The notes beneath the pieces are model-generated. The model saw only the letters and a list, made by a program, of their open reading frames with translations. It did no database searches and was not told where the DNA came from. A program made the position numbers and the translations under genes. A stretch of 11,074 bases of DNA, from the NCBI GenBank assembly GCA_946479015.1, contig CAMLEQ010000094.1, positions 1-11,074 on the forward strand. The letters run 5' to 3'. Origin of the DNA: an uncultured Gemmatimonadota bacterium. Its GTDB lineage: Bacteria > Gemmatimonadota > Gemmatimonadetes > Gemmatimonadales > Gemmatimonadaceae. Shown piece after piece: positions 1 to 5,272 of this stretch; within the stretch, counting starts at the first letter, position 1; the number at the start of each line of letters is the position of its first letter.

Positions 1-80
1 CGCACTTCCTCGACCGGCACCGAGACTTCGAGCAGGCGCTCCAGTCCCTCGGTCTTCTTGGGGGTGATGGCGATGTTCAT
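1..80 (-). CDS. tig: Trigger factor, N-terminal fragment (runs off the left edge)
   Basis: Only the first 26 codons are present. They read MNIAITPKKTEGLERLLEV followed by SVPVEEV. This matches the opening of the ribosome-binding domain of trigger factor, whose first strands typically read '...GLERRLEVSVPxxxV'. Trigger factor is a ribosome-associated peptidyl-prolyl isomerase and chaperone that meets nascent chains at the exit tunnel. The ATG at 80-78 overlaps the TGA (79-77) of the upstream methyltransferase gene as ATGA. No Shine-Dalgarno sequence is visible before it. The preceding 20 nt are unusually A/T-rich (TTATCTTTATCACC), which may keep the start unstructured. The call rests on a short N-terminus, so it is good but not certain. 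Confidence 0.8.
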   Translation of the reverse strand, partial: MNIAITPKKTEGLERLLEVSVPVEEV

Positions 81-742
81 GGTGATAAAGATAATCGGTC
101 CACCAAGCCGGAAGGGGCGGGGGTGGCCGCGATAGCGGGGGTGGCCTCGATGACGTGCACGATGCCGAGGAGCGTCCGGCGCGCGCCGACGATCCCGAGC
201 CCCGCGCGCCGCGCCAGCTCCAGGGGCTCGCGGTTGGGGTGGCACCCCATCCGCGCCACGCTCCGTGCCTCCGCCCGGTCCTGCCAGCGCCCGAGCCACC
301 CCCGGTCGCTCCGCCCATGCTCCAGCAGGAAGATCCGCCCGTCCGGGCGGCAGACGCGCGACATCTCCCGCAGCGCGCGGATGGGATCGGGGAAGGTGCA
401 CACGCTCAGCGTGGACACCACGCCATCGAAGCGCGCATCGGCGAACGGGAGCGCCTCGGCGTCCGCCGCCGCGAAGTCCACCGCCACGCCGAGGGCGCGG
501 GCGCGCCGGCGGGCGCGCGCGAGCATCGCGGTACTCGCGTCCACCGCCGCCGGACGGAGCCCGCGCGGGTAGTGGCGCAGGTTGGCTCCAGTTCCCACCG
601 CCACCTCCAGCACCCGGCCGCGCGCGCGCGCCACGTGGCCGGCACGCAGCCGGCGCAGCGCCACCCACTCCGACACCGCCACCAGCAGATCGTAGCGCCC
701 CGCCAGGCGGTCGTAGATGCGACGCACCTCGCGCGTGTCCAC
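77..742 (-). CDS. Class I SAM-dependent methyltransferase (UbiE/PmtA-like)
   Basis: A 221-residue Rossmann-fold methyltransferase. Visible landmarks are YDRLAGRYD near residues 10-18, motif I VLEVAVGTG at 44-52, the acidic ribose-binding residue in AAVDAS (65-70), ADAEALPF at 93-100, the post-II region FDGVVSTLSVCTFPDP (105-120), and motif III-like CRPDGRIFLLEHG (131-143). The late GCHPNREPLELARRAG stretch (166-181) resembles UbiE-, PmtA- and METTL7-type enzymes. A lipid or quinone substrate is therefore plausible, but the substrate cannot be read from sequence. I chose the GTG at 742. It gives the family's normal N-terminus, and GGGAG lies about 11 nt upstream. An upstream in-frame extension to 892 is Gly/Arg-rich and overlaps the 58-residue gene. 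The stop overlaps the tig ATG, suggesting translational coupling. Confidence 0.85.
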   Translation of the reverse strand: MDTREVRRIYDRLAGRYDLLVAVSEWVALRRLRAGHVARARGRVLEVAVGTGANLRHYPRGLRPAAVDASTAMLARARRRARALGVAVDFAAADAEALPFADARFDGVVSTLSVCTFPDPIRALREMSRVCRPDGRIFLLEHGRSDRGWLGRWQDRAEARSVARMGCHPNREPLELARRAGLGIVGARRTLLGIVHVIEATPAIAATPAPSGLVDRLSLSP

Positions 743-747
743 GGGGG

Positions 748-924
748 TCAGTCTCCCTCGTCCTCGCGCACGCGCTTCACGGTGAAGCGCAGCTCGGGGT
801 GCGCCTTCGCCCCGGCCGCGACCACATCGCGCACCGCCTTCGACGTGGATGCGAAGAAATCGTGCGCCGGTTCGTCCTCCCCCTCCACCCACACCGTCAC
901 CTGCAGCCGGATCGCCTTCCGCAT
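748..924 (-). CDS. 58-residue hypothetical protein
   Basis: A small protein starting MRKAIRLQVTVWVEGEDEPA. It has no signal peptide, membrane segment or cysteine. It looks like strand (IRLQVTVWV, residues 5-13), helix (about 23-42, FFASTSKAVRDVVAAG), strand (ELRFTVKRV, 44-52), with an acidic tail REDEGD, i.e. a compact beta-alpha-beta unit. The start at 924 is fixed by a strong GGAGGAGG Shine-Dalgarno sequence about 6 nt upstream. Longer in-frame starts would run into the preceding gene. It sits 16 nt after the upstream membrane-protein gene and 5 nt before the methyltransferase, so it is co-transcribed with both. I do not recognise the family. The strong ribosome-binding site and tight packing argue it is real. 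Confidence 0.7.
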   Translation of the reverse strand: MRKAIRLQVTVWVEGEDEPAHDFFASTSKAVRDVVAAGAKAHPELRFTVKRVREDEGD

Positions 925-940
925 GTGACCCCTCCTCCGC

Positions 941-1753
941 TCAATCGGTGCTCGCGCCGTCCAGCGACACCCACCGCCCCCCACGCCGCGTCTCGATGCG
1001 CATGATGGGGTGGATCTCCCAGATCGTTCCGCGCGTCTTCCCCACCTGGTCCGGGTGCTCGGGATCGAGCATCAGCCAGCCGCTGATGCGCACGCGGTCG
1101 CCGCGCCGCGCCAGCGCCTGCAGCGTGCCGATGCGCCACGCCGGGTGCGACGCGCGCACCCGCGGCGTGGTCTCCACCACGATCGACCGGCGGCGGTCCT
1201 TCCCCGGCGTGGACGAGAGCCAGATGTGCCAGTCGCGATACTTCGAGTCCGCGCCGTGGCAGTTCGGCGTCTCCGGCCCCTCCACCTTCGCCCCCGCCAG
1301 GTACCCCTCGATCTGCACCGGAATCCCCTCCCACTTCGCCACCGCCTTCCGGTCGGCGGTGGACCACTGCCGCCGCGCGCGCCGCTCCACCGTGCTCGGC
1401 CATGGCAGCGACTCCACCGAGTCGAATGGGACGCTCACCCACGCGCCGTCGTCCACGCGGTTCTTGAGCCGGTTGAGCTCCGCGTCGCGACCATCTCCCT
1501 GCGGAGGGCAGCCGTCGAAGGTGATCTCCTTCGGCTGTGGCTTCACCGGCATCACCGGCAGCCCGTGCTCCATCGCCGGCGCCGCCGCGGGCACCACCGC
1601 GCCGCTCGCCGACTGGGTGGTGGCCGCCGTCGGCGCGTGCGCGCGACGCGACCGCACCACGATCACGATCGCGATGATCACCGCGATCGCGAGCAGGATG
1701 AGCACGAGCTGATACACCAGCAGCCCGCGCCGACGTCCAGCGAATCGCATCAT
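941..1753 (-). CDS. Single-pass membrane-anchored protein of unknown function
   Basis: A 270-residue protein. A basic N-terminus (MMRFAGRRRG) precedes one clear transmembrane helix at about 11-33 (LLVYQLVLILLAIAVIIAIVIVV), then an Ala/Pro-rich linker (39-75). A folded domain at about 76-258 probably lies in the periplasm. It has two cysteines, Cys82 (DGCPPQGDG) and Cys165 (PNCHGAD), which could pair. Landmarks are DAELNRLKNR (90-99), DWHIWLS (174-180), a strand-rich part VRISGWLMLDPEH (221-233), and TIWEIHPIMRIE (243-254) at the end. The strand-rich second half suggests an OB-like beta-barrel, but I cannot name the family. Two consecutive ATGs (1753 and 1750) follow GAGGAG by 3 and 6 nt, so the second may be the true start. 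It begins 7 nt after the M1 peptidase stop. Confidence 0.8.
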   Translation of the reverse strand: MMRFAGRRRGLLVYQLVLILLAIAVIIAIVIVVRSRRAHAPTAATTQSASGAVVPAAAPAMEHGLPVMPVKPQPKEITFDGCPPQGDGRDAELNRLKNRVDDGAWVSVPFDSVESLPWPSTVERRARRQWSTADRKAVAKWEGIPVQIEGYLAGAKVEGPETPNCHGADSKYRDWHIWLSSTPGKDRRRSIVVETTPRVRASHPAWRIGTLQALARRGDRVRISGWLMLDPEHPDQVGKTRGTIWEIHPIMRIETRRGGRWVSLDGASTD

Positions 1754-1760
1754 GCGCTCC

Positions 1761-3677
1761 TCACCGGGCGGCGCGCGACGCCGCCGCCCAACCGTTGTTC
1801 GACCGGTCGACGTCCTGGAACCGGTTCTCCGGATCGAGCATCACCCGGGCCACGTGCCGGCCGTGCAGCGGCTGCGTGATCGTCACCTCGCGCGTGCCGC
1901 CGAACCACACCGAGGCGGGGCGCGTCACCGTCACCGAGGAGCCGTCGGTGAGCTCCACGCGCGCGATCACGGGCATCGCCATCTCCCCGGCGTCGCGCAC
2001 CGCGAGCTCGAGCGCTCCCCCGCGCTCCCGCACGGACGCCACCCGCTGGTCCACCGTGCCGCTGGTGAACCACCACGCGTTCCAGAACCACCCCAGATCC
2101 GTCCCCAACCGCCGCTGCATGAACATGAAGAAGTCCCACGGCGAGGGGTGCTTGTACTTCCACGCCTGCGCGTACGCCGCGAACGCCCGGGTCACCGCGC
2201 TGTCGCCGGCGACGCCGCCGAGCGCGCGCATGGCGAGCGGCGCCTTCGCGTACGCCTGCTCCTCGTACAGCGGCCCGGCGAAATCCGACGGCCACATCAT
2301 CGGCGGCTCGAGCTCCGACCCGGCCACCTTCCGGTACTCGGCGCCCACCAGCATCGGATCGGCGGGGCGGCCTTCGCGCGCGGTCTGCGCGCCGGCATCG
2401 ATCCACTCGTTGAGCCCCTCGTCCTGCCAGCCGTACCACGTCTCGTTCGATCCCACCATCATCGGGAACCACTGGTGCCCGAGCTCGTGCGTGGTCACCC
2501 CCACCCCGGGGCCGGAGAAGATGATCATCGGGTACTCCATCCCCGTCTCCGGCCCGTCGGCCACCGTGGCCTGCGGGAAGTCGTACGGCATCACCGTCTT
2601 TCCGAAGTACTCCAGCGCGGTCTTCGCGTACTCGGCCGTCCGCGCGTACGCCGCGTGCTCGGGCCAGTAGAGCACCTGGACCAGCGTGGACTCGGGCGCC
2701 ATGGCGTGCGTGGCGTCGAGCACGAAGTTCTTGGATGTGGCGAACGCGAAGTCGTTCACGCGCGGCGCCGTGAAGTGCCAGGTGAGCGATTGTCCGGCGG
2801 CGGTGGACTGGCCGGGCGCGCGCTCGGCGGCGCTCACCACGTGCACGGTGCTGTCGCTGCGCATGGCGAGCGCGAGCCGCTCGCGCGTGGTCGGCGAGAG
2901 CACCTCCTCCGGATTGCGCAGCGTCCCCGTCGCGCCCACCAGCCACCCCGATGGCACGGTGATCTTCACGTCGAAGCTGCCGAACTGGTTGTAGAACTCC
3001 CCCTTCCCCAGGTACTGGTCGGTGTCCCACCCGCGCAGGTCGTCGTACATCGCCACCTGCGGATACCACTGCGCCACCTGGTACAGCTCGTGTCCCCAGC
3101 GTCCCATCCGCTCCCCGCGCATCCCCTGCGGCACGTCGGGCACCTCGAACTCCCAATCCACGTCGAGCGTCGCGGTGGCGCCGGGGAGCACGGGGCTCGC
3201 CGGGTGGATGGTGGCGACGGTGCCGTCCACGGAGTACGCGTCCTGGTCGCCGAGCGCCACCGGCGCGCCGTTCACCACCAGCCGCTCCACCTTCATCCCA
3301 TCGGTGATGTCGGTGACGTAGTCGTTCCGCGATTCCTCGGCGCGGAAGTAGTTCTGGTAGAGCCGCAGCACGATCGCGTCGAGCGTGTCGGGGGAGGTGT
3401 TGTGCAGCGTGATGTGCTCCCGCCCGCGGAGCGTGGCGGTCTCCACCTCGAGGTTGGCGTCGATGACGTAGTCCACCGACTGCTGCCAGTACTGCCTCCC
3501 CGGGGCGCCGGTGGAGTCGCGCGTGCCGGCGGCGTAGGCGCGGCGGATCATCGGGCCGAGGGGGATGTCCCGAGGCACGGCGCGCTCCGGCCAGTGTTCG
3601 GCGGAGGTGCGCTGGGCGGCGAGCGGCGCGGCGAGCGCGACGCAGAGCAGGGGGGCGAGCAGGGCTTTGGCGTTCAT
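1761..3677 (-). CDS. M1 family (gluzincin) metallopeptidase, secreted
   Basis: A 638-residue zinc aminopeptidase-like protein. A signal peptide covers residues 1-21 or so (MNAKALLAPLLCVALAAPLAAQ), directing export. Residues 65-250 form the N-terminal beta domain. The catalytic domain carries the substrate-binding GMEYP (379-383, equivalent to GxMEN), the zinc site HELGH (His397, Glu398, His401), and the third zinc ligand Glu420, exactly 18 residues after the second His, as in M1 enzymes. Trp403 and the DEGLNEW segment also match. The length and the lack of a large C-terminal helical domain fit the shorter bacterial M1-like enzymes. The role is probably periplasmic or extracellular peptide trimming, and the substrate is unknown. 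The ATG at 3677 lacks an obvious ribosome-binding site. This is the promoter-proximal gene of the minus-strand cluster that ends in tig. Confidence 0.93.
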   Translation of the reverse strand: MNAKALLAPLLCVALAAPLAAQRTSAEHWPERAVPRDIPLGPMIRRAYAAGTRDSTGAPGRQYWQQSVDYVIDANLEVETATLRGREHITLHNTSPDTLDAIVLRLYQNYFRAEESRNDYVTDITDGMKVERLVVNGAPVALGDQDAYSVDGTVATIHPASPVLPGATATLDVDWEFEVPDVPQGMRGERMGRWGHELYQVAQWYPQVAMYDDLRGWDTDQYLGKGEFYNQFGSFDVKITVPSGWLVGATGTLRNPEEVLSPTTRERLALAMRSDSTVHVVSAAERAPGQSTAAGQSLTWHFTAPRVNDFAFATSKNFVLDATHAMAPESTLVQVLYWPEHAAYARTAEYAKTALEYFGKTVMPYDFPQATVADGPETGMEYPMIIFSGPGVGVTTHELGHQWFPMMVGSNETWYGWQDEGLNEWIDAGAQTAREGRPADPMLVGAEYRKVAGSELEPPMMWPSDFAGPLYEEQAYAKAPLAMRALGGVAGDSAVTRAFAAYAQAWKYKHPSPWDFFMFMQRRLGTDLGWFWNAWWFTSGTVDQRVASVRERGGALELAVRDAGEMAMPVIARVELTDGSSVTVTRPASVWFGGTREVTITQPLHGRHVARVMLDPENRFQDVDRSNNGWAAASRAAR

Positions 3678-3797
3678 CGTCGGTCGCGAGTGAGGAGGTG
3701 TGGCCGCTCCCGCTCGCGGGCGGGCGCGGCACCTCGAATCTCTCGCGCGGTGCGCGGAGGCGCCAGCGGCGGCCGCGTGCGTGGCGCGAGTCGTCGC

Positions 3798-3827
3798 TTG
3801 ACATCGTCGCCGGCACGTGAGTAGACT
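3798..3827 (+). promoter_or_regulatory. Sigma70-type promoter of the metZ leader
   Basis: A perfect -35 hexamer TTGACA (3798-3803) and a 4/6 match to the -10 hexamer, TAGACT (3822-3827), are separated by 18 nt. Transcription would begin near 3834, about 10 nt before the first base of the SAM-II aptamer. That placement supports the call independently of the hexamer match. Confidence 0.65.
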
Positions 3828-3843
3828 GCGGCCACAATCGATG

Positions 3844-3896
3844 TCGTGGTGATTTGCCGCCTATTGCAGCCACGTTAAACAAGTGCTAAAACGCGA
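3844..3896 (+). ncRNA. SAM-II (SAM-alpha) riboswitch aptamer
   Basis: This S-adenosylmethionine-sensing RNA lies in the metZ leader. The conserved SAM-II string is present in order: GATTTG (3851-3856), TTGCA (3864-3868), GCCACGTTAAA (3869-3879), and GCTAAA (3885-3890). Stem P1 is CGTGGT (3845-3850) with GCCACG (3869-3874): five Watson-Crick pairs plus a U-G wobble. The H-type pseudoknot expected for this class can form between loop 1 and the 3' segment: CGC (3858-3860) with GCG (3893-3895), and GCA (3866-3868) with TGC (3884-3886). SAM-II (Rfam RF00521) is best known upstream of methionine genes in Alphaproteobacteria and represses when SAM is abundant. Promoter upstream, terminator downstream and a methionine gene as target all agree. 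Confidence 0.92.
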
Positions 3897-3899
3897 CCC

Positions 3900-3933
3900 T
3901 GCCCGGCGGCATCCTCGCCGGGCATTTCGTTTT
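3900..3933 (+). terminator. Intrinsic terminator acting as riboswitch expression platform
   Basis: A 9-bp perfect stem: TGCCCGGCG (3900-3908) pairs with CGCCGGGCA (3916-3924) around a 7-nt loop. It is followed by TTTCGTTTT (3925-3933). It begins 4 nt after the aptamer and ends 45 nt before the metZ ATG, so it can only act on the metZ leader. This is the classic arrangement for a transcription attenuator that stops synthesis when SAM is bound. The T-tract is interrupted by CG, so termination may be incomplete. Confidence 0.85.
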
Positions 3934-3978
3934 CCGATCGCCGTGGCGGCACCGACCTCTTTCTCTCGAGGCTGCGCC

Positions 3979-5217
3979 ATGAGCCGGTCGCCCGACACGC
4001 CGTCCCCATTCGATTCCTCCACGCTGCACCCCGAGACGCTCGCGGTGCGCGCGCAGGCCCCCCGCACCGGGGAGCGCGAGCACTCCGTGCCGCTCTTCCT
4101 CACGTCGAGCTTCGTCTTCGAGAGCGCCGAGCAGGCGCGGGCGATGTTCGCCGACGAGATCCCGGGGAGCATCTACAGCCGCTACTCCAACCCGAACGTG
4201 GACGAGCTGGTGCGGAAGCTCTGCCTGCTCGAGGGCGCGGAGGAGGGGATCGCCACCGCGAGCGGGATGGCGGCGGTGTTCGCCACGCTCGCCGCGCTCC
4301 TCCAGCAGGGCGATCACGTGCTCGCCTCGCGCGCGCTCTTCGGCTCCACGCACCAGCTCCTCACGCGCGTGCTGCCGAAGTGGGGGATCACATCCACGTA
4401 CGCCGACAGCGACGCGACGATCGAGGATTGGGAGCGCCTCGTGCGCCCGGAGACGAAGCTCGTGTTCGTGGAGACGCCGTCGAATCCCGGGCTCGACCTG
4501 ATCGACCTGGAGGCGCTCGGCGCGCTCTGCCGCCGGCGCGGGCTCACGTTCGTGGTGGACAACTGCTTCACCACCCCGTGGCTGCAGCAGCCGATCCGCT
4601 TCGGCGCGCACGTGGTGGTGCACTCGGCCACGAAGTTCATCGACGGGCAGGGGCGCACGCTCGGCGGCGCGGTGGTGGGCTCCGCCGACCGGATCGCCGA
4701 CATCCGCTGGTTCGCCCGGCACACCGGCCCCGCGCTCTCGCCCTTCAACGCCTGGGTGCTCTCGAAGAGCCTGGAGACGCTCCCCGTGCGCATGGAGCGG
4801 CACTGCGCGAGCGCGCTCGCGGTGGCGCGGCACTTCGAGGGGCACCCCGAGGTGGAATCGGTGCGCTATCCCTTCCTGGAGAGCCACCCGCAGCACGAGC
4901 TGGCGCGGCGGCAGATGTCGGCGGGGGGCGGGATCGTGGTGCTCGTGGTGCGCGGCGGGCTCGCGCGCGCGCGCCGCTTCCTCGACTCGCTCGATCTGCT
5001 CTCGCACTCGGCGAACCTCGGCGACACGCGCACCATCGTGACCCATCCCACGTCCACCACGCACTCCAAGCTGAGCGAGGAGGAGCGCCAGCGCGTCGGG
5101 ATCGTGCCGGGGCTGATCCGCATCTCCGTGGGACTCGAGCATCCGTCGGACATCATCGCGGATCTGGAGCGCGCGCTGGCGCGGTCGGCCGCCCCGGTGA
5201 CGGCCGCCGCGTCCTGA
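3979..5217 (+). CDS. metZ: O-succinylhomoserine sulfhydrylase (PLP-dependent)
   Basis: A 412-residue cytosolic enzyme of the Cys/Met-metabolism PLP family. It condenses O-succinylhomoserine with sulfide to homocysteine, the direct-sulfhydrylation route to methionine. Visible residues are the phosphate-contacting YSRYSNP (66-72), the Ser-Gly pair in TASGMAAV (93-100), the cofactor-ring aspartate in VVDNC (192-196, Asp194), and the Schiff-base lysine Lys219 in HSATKFIDGQGR. The latter string and TLPVR, GDTRT and HPTSTTH resemble MetZ more than MetY or cystathionine gamma-synthase. An O-acetylhomoserine substrate is not excluded. The ATG at 3979 has GAGG 7 nt upstream and gives the family's normal N-terminus. 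A longer in-frame start at 3883 lies inside the riboswitch and terminator and is rejected. It is controlled by the SAM-II riboswitch upstream. Confidence 0.93.
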   Translation: MSRSPDTPSPFDSSTLHPETLAVRAQAPRTGEREHSVPLFLTSSFVFESAEQARAMFADEIPGSIYSRYSNPNVDELVRKLCLLEGAEEGIATASGMAAVFATLAALLQQGDHVLASRALFGSTHQLLTRVLPKWGITSTYADSDATIEDWERLVRPETKLVFVETPSNPGLDLIDLEALGALCRRRGLTFVVDNCFTTPWLQQPIRFGAHVVVHSATKFIDGQGRTLGGAVVGSADRIADIRWFARHTGPALSPFNAWVLSKSLETLPVRMERHCASALAVARHFEGHPEVESVRYPFLESHPQHELARRQMSAGGGIVVLVVRGGLARARRFLDSLDLLSHSANLGDTRTIVTHPTSTTHSKLSEEERQRVGIVPGLIRISVGLEHPSDIIADLERALARSAAPVTAAAS

Positions 5218-5272
5218 CGCGGCGCGCACAGGAGACTTGTGCAACGCCGGCGGACGCGGTCGTCTTCACGAC

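Noticed and set aside
1750..3882. A 710-codon open frame on the minus strand overlapping the M1 peptidase
   Set aside because: Its translation is Arg/Ala/Gly-rich without domains. It is a high-GC shadow of the peptidase frame, and its start falls inside the riboswitch.
3883..3978. Upstream 32-codon extension of metZ
   Set aside because: It would start inside the SAM-II aptamer and run through the terminator hairpin. The ATG at 3979 has a proper Shine-Dalgarno and the expected N-terminus.
5226..5242. Small hairpin GCACA/TGTGC presenting GGAG in its loop after metZ
   Set aside because: Only 5 bp, no T-tract, no supporting start codon. Too weak to call a terminator or a translational switch.
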